Part shown: piece by piece, positions 10,981 to 22,011 of the stretch
How the letters are laid out: each line of letters starts with the position of its first letter
Position numbering within the stretch: the stretch's first letter is position 1
Source of the DNA: Nemertoderma westbladi
Lineage: Eukaryota; Xenacoelomorpha; Nemertodermatida; Nemertodermatidae
DNA length: 64,000 nucleotides
Assembly (NCBI GenBank): GCA_032718475.1
Contig: JAUCBJ010008856.1
Location: 62,001-126,000 of the forward strand
Direction: 5' to 3'
Program-made: the position numbers and the translations under genes
The notes under the pieces: generated by a model
What the model saw: the letters and a program-made list of their open reading frames with translations, nothing else
What the model was told of the DNA's origin: nothing
The model's database searches: none

Positions 10981-11130
10981 AAGGAAATCAGCCCCCCCTA
11001 GAATATGCCCCCCGGGGCATTATTTCCTAGGATATTATGTCCCCCCGGGCAATTTTTCCTAGGAAATTTAGCCCGGGGGGGCATTTTCTCCTTAGGAAAT
11101 AATGCCTCCCCTCAGGAAAATTAGCCCCCC
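10981..11130. repeat. Cluster of C-run/G-run and TTCCTAGGAA motifs
   Basis: Short blocks of the form GGAAATNAGCCCCCC alternate in both orientations with GGGGGGCATTATTTCC, including the palindromes GCCCCCCGGGGC-like and TTTCCTAGGAAA. About six blocks occur in 150 bp. Confidence 0.8.
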
Positions 11131-11811
11131 TCAAAAGTCTGAAAACTGGTACGATACCGGTCTGCTGTTGCCACTTTTAATCTACCAACTGCAGAACTTG
11201 TAATAGTTGGAAGAATAGTACGGTACCGGTCTGCCGGTAGGTAAGCAGGTAAGGCAGTAAGGGATGTAGAACAGCATACTGAAGTATCTAAGTCAGTAGG
11301 CTAATGCTGTACTGTAGTAACTACTGGTATAACAGCAGTGCGAGTGTGTGGTGTTGTGTGGGCGCCAAGCAGCTCCAAGCTTTTTTAAGTCTGTAACCTG
11401 CTCCTTTCCCTGATTTGGTAAAGTTATTGAATATATTGTAGGATAAATAATATATAATAATATAATATAATATAATATATTATAATATTATATATAATAT
11501 AATATTATAATAATAATATTATAGGATAAATTGTAATCCACTACAGTAGATAGGCCCGGCTTGCTGTGTGGTTCATAAAAGATTACTGGCATTGTTTAAA
11601 TGTCTGTGTGTAGAGAAGGTTTGAATAAGTAATTTCATGAATATTGTTGGGGTGCACCACCCCAACAAATAAAGACACTCAGTGTGAAATATAACTGGTT
11701 TGCAAGAGCCATTGACATTTCTCCAGGAAGGTGTCGTATTAGTTACCGGTACTAACTATAAATGGATACAGTTGCATTATAATGTCCATTATTATATAAT
11801 CTATTTTATAA
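11131..11811. other. Intergenic with AT microsatellite and a GC hairpin
   Basis: An (ATAAT)n-like tract lies at about 11445-11525. A hairpin TTGTTGGGGTG/CACCCCAACAA at 11645-11670 is followed directly by AATAAAG. No gene is recognised. Confidence 0.6.
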
Positions 11812-11886
11812 GCCCATGACTTTCTTGAGATGCATCTTAAAGGACACTGGCCTTGAAGATGCGGATGATCTAGCAAATATCATGGG
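11812..11886 (+). mobile_element. LINE fragment (3' ORF end)
   Basis: The 75 bp starting CCCATGACTTTCTTGAGA match 29087-29160 of the LINE at 27293-29254 with a few changes. The fragment abuts the B2 LTR directly. Confidence 0.85.
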
Positions 11887-12424
11887 TGTGACGGGATCGA
11901 AGATCCCGACCGGGTTAATGTTTCATGCGTCACCGTTCTACCTCAGGGATGAAGCTAGTAGCTTGGCCGAGGCCGTTATAGGAAAACAATGAGAGTCCAG
12001 TGTTGTCTCTTTGATATCGTAAATAATAGCAGAATAATGTTGTGGCAGAAACACAGATATAATGGGTACCGGTATGTATCTGATTGATGACGGTAAACAA
12101 CTGATACCAGTCTGCACTAACTGAATAACTAACTAAGTGTACCAACACAAGAATCTGGGATAATATATGATTGATACACAGTATATTGCTTCACCACCTA
12201 CGCTACTTTGGCCTGTTACCTAATGGATGCTCTTCTGTGCCCTATCACGTGCTTTCCTCCCCCCTTATTGGCAAATGTCCTACTTGTCACCCTTTCACTC
12301 TCTGGGAGTATTTCCCCTCTGCTGCTAGCCTCTACTAGCTGTGTCCCCTCCGAGGTGGTTTGACCTCTAACCTTCCCTTGTGTGTGGCTTCGGGGCTTGT
12401 GTTGCCCCCCCCCCCCCCCCCCCC
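11887..12424 (-). repeat. BEL/Pao LTR of B2, truncated at its poly-C run
   Basis: It begins TGTGACGGGATC and follows the B1 LTR (4623-5179) as far as the poly-C tract (12404-12424). Beyond the tract the sequence is internal gag, not the rest of the LTR. Confidence 0.85.
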
Positions 12425-14908
12425 ATCATTGGGGCCCACACATCTATCGGCAATAACCCCTCCCCCTCCCCTGGGTATATGTTATGTCCCTGCATATTAT
12501 AGTCATACTGGTGTGCAGGTACCAGTATAGGCCTATCTACTTCCTACCTATCTACCGGTATGTATGCCACGACTTCCGGATCTAATCCCGTTGTTTGCGC
12601 TACCCTATCGCCTACACTATCTCTCCCAGCAGGCCTATAGTATGTGCAGTAAGGCCTTCAGTATGTCCTGCAGTCTGCCTGTGTCCTTCCAGACCGAAGT
12701 TTAATCTTCTCGAATATTCCGTGAAGTCCCCCCCCCCCCCCCCCCCGCGACTACCGTACTCTTGATTGGCAGCTATATCCCGTCAGGAAGTTTCTCTTCG
12801 ATCCCCTCTCCTGTTCTCGTCCTCGTACCAGTACATCCTGTACCCTTCTCCTGGTGTGTGGTGCGTTTCTCCGGGGCAACGGCAATCTCCCGGAGTTCGA
12901 CCCCACTGACTCCCTAACTGCATCTCTACTACCGATGGTTCGCTGTCCGGCCTCGCTCTCCGGTCGCTCGTAGCAACGCTTCTTCTATTCTCTTCACTTC
13001 TTTTCTCTTCAGTGTAGCATTCCCGATCACGAGATCTCTCTTCGACCTCCCGGTTAAACTCCACTGTTCTTCTTCTCTCTTCCGACTGATGTCTTATCGC
13101 TCGCCCACTCCCGGTGTCAACATCTCTCTCTCTGCCCGGTTGGATGCTCCTGGGGATACTTGCAATCCCCCTACTATTCTCCATCGTCGGGTGCCGCGGT
13201 TCACCTAACTCGCCCCGCGCATTGTCTGCCGACGCTTGTGGGACATTCTCTACCCCCCCCCCCCCTTGCCACTAATCTCCCGTGGTGGGGCGCCTGTAGC
13301 CCCCCCCCCCCCCCCCCACTCGCCACTTCTTAATTCACTTCCTCTTACTTCGCTTCTACGCCCCTCTTGTGGGGCATTCTCTGTCCCCCCCCCCCCCTTT
13401 CGCCACTAATTTCCTGTGGTTTGAATTTAAATTATTATTTTGTATATTTAAATCAGAATTATTGTCACCGGGTAAAAGATTATTTCCTGCAATGAAAGTT
13501 TGATTAGGGTTGTCTACTATGGTACTATTAATATTAATGCCCTCTAACGTATTATTATTACCCCCTCCGCCCGTATGGTTACACCAGTCCTGGGTCTGCC
13601 GTCCGGTGACTGTAAGTGGGGTATTAACGAATGTCTCCATTACTTCTGGCTCCTCGTAAATACTACCCGAGCCAGCCTCACTCTCTGATAGTCCCAACTG
13701 CGCCAGTTCTAGTCGGCGCTTCTGCTTGGCCTGATATTGCATAAGCCCCCTCAACCGGGCATGCATATCATCCCGCATGCGCTTTCCCGCTCTCTCTCTC
13801 TCTCTATCCTCTCGTAAACTCTGGTTCGCTAACTCTGTCTCTCTCTCGCCACCCGCTCTCTATGCTCGCTCTCTACTCTCGCCTCCCGCTCTTTATGCTC
13901 ATTCGTTTCTCCTCTACCCTCGCTGCCTCTCTCACTTCTCGCTCTTTACGCTCGTTCTCTATTCTCGCCTCTCGCTCTTTACGCTCGTTCTCTACTCTCG
14001 CCTCTCGCTCTTTACGTTCCTCTGTCTCTCTCTCTTCTTGCTCTCTACAGTTCTTCGCCACCCTTTCGGCCCTCTCTCTACATTCCCTCGCCAACTCTCT
14101 CTCTTTCTCTAACAACGCAGTTCCCTCGTCCAACTGCCTCTCTAATTCTTTCTGGTCTAGCGCCACCATGTCCAGTTGACACGCCAGATCTATCTCTAAC
14201 ACCCTTCTTGCTTTCGCGGAGGATGTAGCGGACTTATCGGTCGCGACGGACTCCCGTCGCCTCTCTGTCCTACTAACTTTCCCCCGCTTTCTGGGGTTCT
14301 CACTAACCGACGAGACCGAATCCTCGGGGTTAACCTCGGGTTCGCCCTCGTGCGGATCCGCCCAACCCACTAACTTAATTCCCCTAGCATCCACTAAGTA
14401 AGGCCCTACGTACACTACTTCAGGCTCCATAACCCCGGATCGCCACAGTTCGAACAGTTCGGTGGCGACCCCCCTCGCTCTCTCACTCGCCAGTTCTCCC
14501 TGTCCAAAACGGACTAAGATACCGGAAATGTTTGTTAGACTCACCTAGCCTTTGGTGTAATCTTAGGCTGGTCTACCTTTCCTCCCTCTCTGGCCTCCTT
14601 CAGTAGTTTCTTCGTGGCGTTGTAGGCCCGTCGTAGCCGATCGCTCGTCCCGACGTCCTCTTCGCCGACTCCTTCGCCTCTCCTCGTTCGGCATCGTACC
14701 GGCGGCCCCACCGTCGCCGTTCCGGTGGGCCGTCCGTCGCCCTCGGCCTGTGGCTGGCCGGCGACTTCGGTACTCCGACCGCCGTCGTGCGTCGACTCGT
14801 CTCTCCCTCGTGGTTGACGGCCGCCCTCCGCTTGGGCTACCGGATCGTCCCTTGTCGGCGAATCCGGTGTCGCAGGTCGATACCGTCTGCGTCGCGGCCT
14901 CGCGGATC
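12425..14908 (-). pseudogene. gag: BEL/Pao gag N-terminal region (B2)
   Basis: Read right to left this matches B3 gag 29400-32510 and B5 gag 40511-43510. It contains an acidic/basic N-terminal part (14563-14964), a strongly predicted coiled coil rich in ERER/ERKEREA (13873-14544), an N-rich segment (about 13420-13560), and a basic RE-rich part (12783-13184). Frames change at C-runs 12728-12746, 13253-13266, 13300-13317 and 13386-13398. The splice donor AG|GTGAGT is conserved at 14544/14545. Capsid, zinc knuckle and pol are absent. Gag would form the particle, but this copy cannot. Confidence 0.75.
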
Positions 14909-15119
14909 GATAGGAAAACAATGAGAGTCCGGTGTTGTCTCTTTGATATCGTAAATAATAGCACAATAATGTTGTGGCAGAAACACAGATATAATGGGTA
15001 CCGGTATGTATCTGATTGATGACGGTAAACAACTGATACCGGTCTGCACTAACTGAATAACTAACTAAGTGTACCAACACAAGAATCTGGGATAATATAT
15101 GATTGATACACCGTATATT
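14909..15119 (-). repeat. BEL/Pao LTR fragment of B2
   Basis: Near-identical to 11972-12182 of the other B2 LTR. Both LTR termini are missing: gag sequence joins it directly at 14909 and unrelated sequence begins at about 15120. The primer-binding site and leader are also lost. Confidence 0.85.
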
Positions 15120-15228
15120 GCCCCACCACCCCCCTTGTTCCGTCCGTAGTGCGACGTATCCATGGTCCCAAGGCGGAGATCGGAATAGAAAGTCTGGTAT
15201 TAGTAGTCACATATGCGTCTTTATTCCA

Positions 15229-16815
15229 TTAACCCTATTAGTACCGGGCTATAAAATGTTGTACAAATACCGGGGGGCGGGCGTCATATTGACCCCCCCC
15301 CCCCCCCCCCCCCCCCCCCCACTAAAATCTACAAATATTTACGAAAACGGCTGATTTTTTGTTTATGCGTAGGTATCACTTGTCTGGATCCGACCGAAAA
15401 AAAAATTTAGAAAAAATGTACTGGGGTGGTTATATTGCAGCACCAAAATTTCAAGTACTGCACAATTTTCACAAAATTTGAAAGTTACATTTTCGGCTAA
15501 TTATTTTTCAATACAGGTTTTCTGGGGTGCAAAATACATTGCAAAATATTAAAAAATGATATGATTACTATAAATGGCTGTTTAGTCCTCTCTGCGTAGG
15601 AAAAAAAATGAAAAAAACAAGTAACCAGCACTTTTCAGTTAGAACACAACATTTTTAATTCACTTATACGATGCTATAAATTCACATTTTCAGGTTTTCG
15701 AGGGCGCTGATTCTAATGGAATACATTTCTAATATGCCAGATCATTGCTACTTGTATTTTTCGGCGTAATTTGGCAAATTTTGGTGCTAGCACCAAATTT
15801 CGTACCCATCACCAAAAAGTACGAGTTTGCGATGTCCAGTGCTGTTTTTATTGATTCCATCGGATTCAGGACCCTCATAAACCCGTATAACGCAAGAAAC
15901 AAGGTGATACTATCTACTTATTAATTTGCATATTTTCCAAAATTTGGTGCTGGCACAACAATTTTCACCCACCGGCGAAAAATACAAGTTTGAGAACTCT
16001 TATGAAATTTTTACTGATTCCATTGAATTCAGAACCATCACAAACCCGTATAACGCAAGAAACAAGGTGACACAATCAATTGATATATTTGATGGTTTTC
16101 AAAATGTGGTGCTAGCACCACATTTTGCACCCACATCCGAAAAATACAAGTTTGAGATGTCTAGTTCGATAATTGTATTTTCCATTGAATTCAGAACAGC
16201 CATAAACCTCTAAAACGCAAGAAATAAATTGTCACAAGCAATTTTATCTATTGAACAGATTTTCAAAATTTCGTGCTGCACCAAAATTTGCACACAGCAC
16301 CGAAAAATACAAGTTTGATACGCTTGGTGCAACTCGTATATATTTCATCGAATCCAGAAACCCAAAAAACCCCAATTGCGTAAAAAACAAGTTTCAAACG
16401 ATCAATTTACAAAATTGACTTATTTCAAAATTTGGTGCTGGCACCAAAATTTGGCACCCACCGAAAAAAACAAGTTTGAAATTTCTAAATCAATTTATAT
16501 GAATTCCATCAAATTGCTAACACCAAAAAACCGGTGTAAATCAAAAATAAAGATGTTACAATTAATATTTAATGAAATGTAATTTTCAAAAAACGTCTCA
16601 AAAAAAGTGCCAAAAGTAGGGTTAAAAAATGGTGCTATAACTCGAAAAGTACCCAATATTTTTGAAAACGGCTTTCACTACTAGGAAGAGAATAGATTTT
16701 TAGGAAAAGTCATAAAATTTCAGATTCCCAACTGCATTAGTTTCAGAATTATAATAAAAAAACCACGGAAGGGGTCATATTGACCCCCCCCCCCCCCCGG
16801 GTTTAATAGGGTTAA
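15229..16815 (+). mobile_element. TTAA-type (piggyBac-like) MITE, copy 2, complete
   Basis: The target TTAA is duplicated at 15229-15232 and 16812-16815. The termini are CCCTATTA and TAATAGGG, so the element is 15233-16811 (1,579 bp). Both ends carry a subterminal hairpin of the form G-run, TCATATTGA, C-run (about 15273-15320 and 16767-16800). Five tandem units of 162-164 bp have palindromic centres at 15783, 15946, 16108, 16272 and 16434. TTAA targets and CCC termini are typical of piggyBac. There is no transposase, so it must be mobilised in trans. Confidence 0.9.
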
Positions 16816-17323
16816 GTAAACTATAGATAGAATATATTATAGAAGATATCACACACTATTACACAAAGTAGTAACGGATAATAATATATGTAATGTAGGT
16901 AATTGTAAATAACGTGATATGAAATATTAATAAGATCTAGACAGGTAGTAAATATATTATATATATCTGTATAGGTACTTTACAGACGATTATCTCTTTG
17001 AGTTATTGTTGACTGTCTAATAAGTAGTATGGCTGACTGTATGCATGACTATGTAGTACTGTGTTGTGTAGTGCTGTACAGTAGTAACTGTCAGTGTCGC
17101 TGCAGGTATAAATCCTGCCTTTAAAATTACTTATTTTACCAATTTACCCAAAATACTGTATATTTAGTGATAAAGGACCAGTTACGGTGCCATATTGATT
17201 TGTTTCTTACAAATTATTCTTTAGTAAAGGTTCTTATGCCATCTAGTGCTATTACACCTATATTCGATCTAATTTCTGTTGTATGGCCTACTAAGCCTCA
17301 AATGAAATACGTGATGCTTATTG
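16816..17323. other. Intergenic, no gene recognised
   Basis: AT-rich flank between the MITE and B3. The ORF at 17167-17403 crosses the B3 boundary and has no recognisable motif. Confidence 0.55.
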
Positions 17324-17328
17324 GCTAT

Positions 17329-17855
17329 TTTGACGGGATCCAGGAAGGATCCCGGTTTATCCGGTTTGTCAATTCACGTGTCCCCGCCGTGTGTGAAAGA
17401 TGAAAGAGTTTGCGTTATTCGTCGTGTATAATACTCGGGTATATAGATATAGATAACTGATAATATGTTGTTGTACACGGAAGGCGGGAAACGGTAATTG
17501 AAGTCCCGGTACTTCCCTAGCTAAACTATTGCTACTGTAGCACCAATAACACTGATATAACTGAATGAGATGATTACTGCGAACTGGTTATATTGCACGG
17601 GTTGGCCTTGTTACTCTACCTAGCCGATGCCTTTCCCCCCTCTGATTGGTTGATACCCTTGTTGGCGCCCTTTGGAGTGTTCCCGTTCACTTCACCTATT
17701 CTCTCTCGGTTAGGGGTTTGGCCCCTGACCCTTATTGTGTTTCTCCTTCACATTTTGTTGGGGTGACACGAGTTGTTGGTTACCCAATCTCGTGGCCCCC
17801 AATATTGCTTAATGATCAACTTTGTGGGGTGTTAGCGGAATTGAATAAGCTAACA
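17329..17855 (-). repeat. 3' LTR of B3
   Basis: Near-identical to 32584-33109. The outer terminus reads TTTGACGGG instead of TGTGACGGG, a single-base change; the inner end is GCTAACA. It is shorter than the B1 and B5 LTRs and diverges from them internally, so it is another subfamily. Confidence 0.92.
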
Positions 17856-18590
17856 CTCCCCCCCATGCTATCTTCCCGGTGAGAAGATAGCATCCACCTC
17901 AAAGTGCGCTGCAATTCCGCTGGATCCCGATCTAGTATCGGGTGTGGGGTGGGTCTATTTTTTCTTTGGAGCCGGCTTTCCTGGCCGCTCCCTATGGGTA
18001 TGATAGTGCTACCCGGTTCGCCTGGCGTCCCATGTCGGGCCGATCGTGCGCTCCTCTCACACGACTTTTGTTTCCCCAACACTTCCGCCCTGACTCTACT
18101 CTTCTCTCACCCTCACTCTCCTCTACTTCTCCTCCCTTTCGCTCTAACTCTCGGACTTCCCTGTCCCTTACTCAGCCTCTTATCCTCCCCCCCCCCCCAC
18201 ACTTGAATTGTATCCGCACTCTCTCCACACTCCACACTATTCCTCTGTCTCTCAACCCCCCTCTGACTAACCTACTCATCTCTGACGAGTCCCATCCCCC
18301 TTTCCCGTGCCGTCGCACTCAGGAAATGTGAAGTCGTCTAGTGCCTCGTTTGTCATAGTCAGTCCTCCCCGGTCCAGTAGCTAATTGGAAAAGGTTGTAC
18401 GACTATAGTACTTACTTCAAATGTATATTTCATGACTAAACTACTGATTACTACGTACGTACATACAAATTGCACTTATTTAATTATTTGCATCATTTTG
18501 AATCTGTGCTTAATAGTTCGTACGTCCCACGTGGGGCCTTCCAGGCGTACCACGTCCAAGTCTCAGTTTCTCTCTCCCGGCCCTGGGAAC
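17856..18590 (-). promoter_or_regulatory. B3 3' UTR with PPT and hairpins
   Basis: It contains the C-run complement of the polypurine tract (17856-17864), the conserved 11-bp-stem hairpin (17865-17893) and the CCCGAT/ATCGGG hairpin (17926-17942). The rest is pyrimidine-rich on the + strand and has no convincing ORF. Confidence 0.7.
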
Positions 18591-21033
18591 CTACTTGTCC
18601 CTTTTGAGATAGTTCCCTCTGGCGTCCTCCTCCCTGGGTCGTTTCTTGGTCACCACCGCTCCTCTGGGATCCGCTTTCTGCCTTCGGACTTTCGCCGCCA
18701 CCTCCTTACTGATTCCGGTCATTGGCTCCTTGGGCGCTGGTGTTATCAGTGCCCGATATCGCTTCACCGGTGGCCCCTCCGAGTGGCCTTGTTGTCTCCC
18801 CCGGGTGGCGTCCCATAAGATCATCTTCCTTGCCTGCGGCACGTGCTCTGCCAAGAAATCCCTAAACTCCCCTCAGTTCTGTGGCGTCCACCTGTCCAAA
18901 TACCTTTGTGTTTTTATTACTCCGGCATACGACGACGCCATTGCTACCTCTTGATAGGTAAACGGTAACCTCCTCTTTATGATCTCCAAGTGAGCCTCCT
19001 GGTTGATTAGGAAGAAACCCCACTTAAACTCCTGGGCCTTCATGCGTTGCCGCGTCATGGCCCCGACGTCGGCCCATTCTTCGAAGATCCTGAACTTCTC
19101 CTCATCGTCCATCCAGTCGCACTGGCGTCCGTAGTGTCCCCGAAAGTTACACTTCGGACATCGGTTATGTAACCGTGGACACGCCCCCATCCTGTGGCTC
19201 GACTCGCGGCAGTAGAGACAACTAGTCCCTTTCTGGAATCGGTACAGGCAGCTCCTTTCCTGGTGGGTCTGTCTCCCACAGTAGTCACAGCCGAGCACCA
19301 ATGTCTCCCGCCCCACGTCGTCTTTCGTCCCAAGCGATCTCCGCGGTCTATGGAGTCGCTGATAGGCGAACTTCTGGACGTTAGCGTCCCTGTCTACGTC
19401 GATCTCCTCGCCCCTCCCGGGCATCGTCTCCCCGAATACTATCCGTGGTGCCGTCCCCGGTTGCTCGCCCAACCTGATAGTGCTCCCCGTGAAGTCCATC
19501 GCCGGGTCCTCGTGCACCCAGGCCCGCTTGCCGGGTTTATCCCAGAAGGCTCTCGCCCCACTGGCCGTCACCACCCTCCCGCCAACCCAGTCCGTGTCCG
19601 AGTGGCCTATCCTCTCGATGGGCGGCATCTCTCCGAACTCGTCATCCTCCTCGTCCTCCTCTCGCAGTGGCTCCAACCCCGGTATCCTGGTGGACCCACT
19701 ATGTCCCTTCCCGCCTTGGTTCTTGCCTGTAACTTTCCATTCCTCAAGCTCTCCTAGCTTCCTCTGCGGTTGATTGCCCTCGGCGCCCGCCGGTATGGGC
19801 ATCGCTTGCAATCCCGACGTCGACTGTTTCGGTGATCCCACCGTCCACCCCAGTTCTTTCCCTAGAGACTCCCCCGAACTCCCTGACGAAGCCCAACGAA
19901 GTTCGTCTAAGGCCGCTTGTTCCTCGAAGCCGTAGCTCTGCGCCCTAGCTTCCTCCTCCCTCTCCTCTGCTTCTCTCCTCTCCCACCTAGCGATTTCTTC
20001 CAATCGCTTCGCTTCTCGTCTGTCCGCTTCTAGCTGCTCCCACCTCTGATATGGCGTATCTACCTCCCTGTCTACCAGATGTCGGTGGTTGTAGTACACC
20101 GACTCGCCCTTCAGCCCCGGATTATCCAGTCCTCCTGCAGTATATATCGCTTCTGATATACCTTTATCGCTCCTCTCCGGAATTGATACACCTCTTGTTT
20201 CCCTGGCCTCGCTCCCCACTTCAGCGAGTTCGCTAACTCTGCTCCGTACTCTTCTCTAAACTTTCCCCAGGCCGTCGGATTGTGACACACGAGCCCCAAT
20301 AGCTGGCCCATCGCCACCGCTCCGCACTGGCCTGTGTTCTCCACCACTCCCAATCCGTCCGGCGCTGTCATAGCCATGAAGACCGTCTGCGTGTCCAGAA
20401 GGTTGGGGGTGTCCGGACCGATGATTCTCTCCGCATCGTCGCGGATCGCCGATCCCACTTTCGTCGTCGAGTTCTCTCGTACCAGGACTTGCACCGCTTT
20501 CGGTAATCGGTTTAATTTCGGCCCATCCTTGTTCCCATACGTTCCTAGGTCGAATAGGAATATGTCCCCATTTGGCGCGGCCAAATGTAGGAGTATGGTT
20601 CTGGCCGACCCCGCTGATCCTCGTCTCGAACCCGCCTCGTCTTCCACGGTTCCCTCGTCGTCTAGGATCATATATCCTCCCCTACTGACGGACTCTACGA
20701 ACCTCTTCCAATCTTTCTTCGGCGAATCCCTCGCGTACTTCGGAATCCCGAACTTCGCCTCATCTCCCTTTACCACATAGTGGAAATGCTAGAAGATCGC
20801 GTTGTCCAGCGACGGCGTCCCGTAGGTCCTGACCAGCCGCTGTTCGTGCACCTCTCTGAAGTGGTCCTGTAGCGCTCGTGCTGCGTGACCCCTCTCCAGC
20901 CGTTCGTAGTACCCTCTCGTCTTCTCTTCCGGATGCCTCTTGGTGAAGTCCACCAGTATCTCCTTCCCTCCTTGCTCCGCCTTTCTCTTTCTGATCAGCT
21001 TTCCCGCCATTCCGAACACTCTCACTCGCTCAC
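18591..21033 (-). pseudogene. ORF3 of B3: exonuclease-like plus zinc-knuckle protein, broken
   Basis: An extra gene 3' of pol, related to 49300-51058 and 60078-62665. The first conserved Met is at 21010; the frame stays open upstream to an AG|GTGAGCG acceptor at 21033. Order: basic N-terminus; a segment resembling RNase D/WRN-type 3'-5' exonucleases (about 20700-20130) with LDDEG (Exo I), KVGSAIRDD (Exo II) and a W-x-ARP-x4-Y region where the Exo III Asp is absent; a charged coiled coil; an acidic linker; three CCHC knuckles (about 19260-19095) ending in CPKCNFRGHYGRQC; and a lysine/arginine-rich tail. Breaks: an in-frame stop near 20790, a deletion of about 130 bp near 20125 that shifts the frame, and a stop near 18873. 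The function is unknown; nucleic-acid binding is an inference from the motifs. Confidence 0.75.
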
Positions 21034-21040
21034 CTGTAAG
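21030..21040 (-). promoter_or_regulatory. Putative splice acceptor for ORF3
   Basis: On the - strand the sequence reads CTTACAG|GTGAGCG, with the exon starting at 21033. The AG|GTGAGCG core recurs at 51058 and 62665. It is in phase 1, matching the donor at 31924/31925 in gag. Confidence 0.5.
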
Positions 21041-21055
21041 GTGGTGCCTTACCAA

Positions 21056-21519
21056 GGCGCAATACAGATGAGTGATGTAGCTAAGATGTTCTGTACGGTC
21101 CGATAATGGCCTATTTTCTATCTAATGACGCCTTTTAGCCTAAATTCTTGTTACTTAATTCTGTAGCTAATAAATGAGCCTAATTTACGATTTCTGTCCG
21201 TTGCTTCAACTATGTTCCAGAATAATTTCCCTATTGTTACCATAATTTGTAATTTTTTAGCCCTATTTATTCTATTTATTTAATTTAATTTTAACCCTAC
21301 TGTCCTACTTCTTGCTACTGCCTATGGATTATTCTATTTCCTAATCCACATTCTGGCCTACTCTGTGGGCCTGTGCAGTACAGCAGTATGCCTCGCGTGG
21401 CCACACGATTTATCCAGCTGTACTCATATGCCCCCCTCTCGCTACTAACCGCTGACTAATATCTATACTATATATACCCTTCTACCTCTATCTCTATCTC
21501 TCACTAACTAGTACTACGT
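21056..21519 (-). other. pol-ORF3 spacer
   Basis: Non-coding sequence shared with B6 and B7, for example the GGCCATTA stretch near 21100. Nothing else is recognised. Confidence 0.5.
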
Positions 21520-21985
21520 ACTCTCTAACTAACTCTTATTCTCTTTAACTAACTAACGGTACTACGTACCCTCTGACTCTTACTCTCTCTTAACTAATGG
21601 TGCTACGCACCCTCTAACTTTTACTCTCTCTCTAACTAACAGTACTACGTACCCTCTTACTACACTCTAACTAACGGTACTACGTACCCTCTAACTCTCT
21701 AACTAACGGTACTACGTACCCTCTAACTCCCTAACTAACGGTACTACGTACCCTCTAACTCTCTAACTAACGGTACTACGTACCCTCTAACTAACTAACT
21801 AACGGTACTACATACCCTCTAACTCTCTAACTAGCGGTACTACGTACCCTCTAACTCTCTAACTAGCGGTACTACGTACCTCCTAACTAACTAACTAGCG
21901 GTACTACGTACCTCCTAACTAACTAACTAACTCTAGGTACTACGTACCTTCTAACTGACTCCTAACTAACTAACTAACTCTAATT
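21520..21985 (-). repeat. Palindromic minisatellite of B3
   Basis: About a dozen units of roughly 30-45 bp, each with GGTACTACGTACC, a perfect GGTAC/GTACC hairpin with a 3-nt loop. They are separated by CTAACTAACT-type spacers. Confidence 0.9.
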
Positions 21986-22011
21986 TTTATTTATTTATTT
22001 TATTTTTATGT

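Noticed and set aside
10748-11062. 104-codon ORF
   Set aside because: It runs through a palindrome and a repeat cluster and has no recognisable motif.
11645-11670. Histone-type 3' stem-loop before AATAAA
   Set aside because: The stem is TTGTTGGGGTG/CACCCCAACAA and does not match the histone stem-loop consensus; no histone gene is nearby.
19055-19333. Second ORF overlapping the ORF3 zinc knuckles
   Set aside because: It is an alternate frame of the same strand, and the copies in B6 and B7 do not keep it open.
18873-20219. ORF3 as a second gag
   Set aside because: It has CCHC knuckles, but the element already has a separate gag with capsid and knuckle 5' of the protease. ORF3 lies 3' of integrase and shares no capsid motif.
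18591-21033. ORF3 as an env gene
   Set aside because: No signal peptide, furin-like site or C-terminal membrane anchor is visible. The only hydrophobic stretch (IGLLNLFMAVVIG, in B6 and B7) is short and internal.
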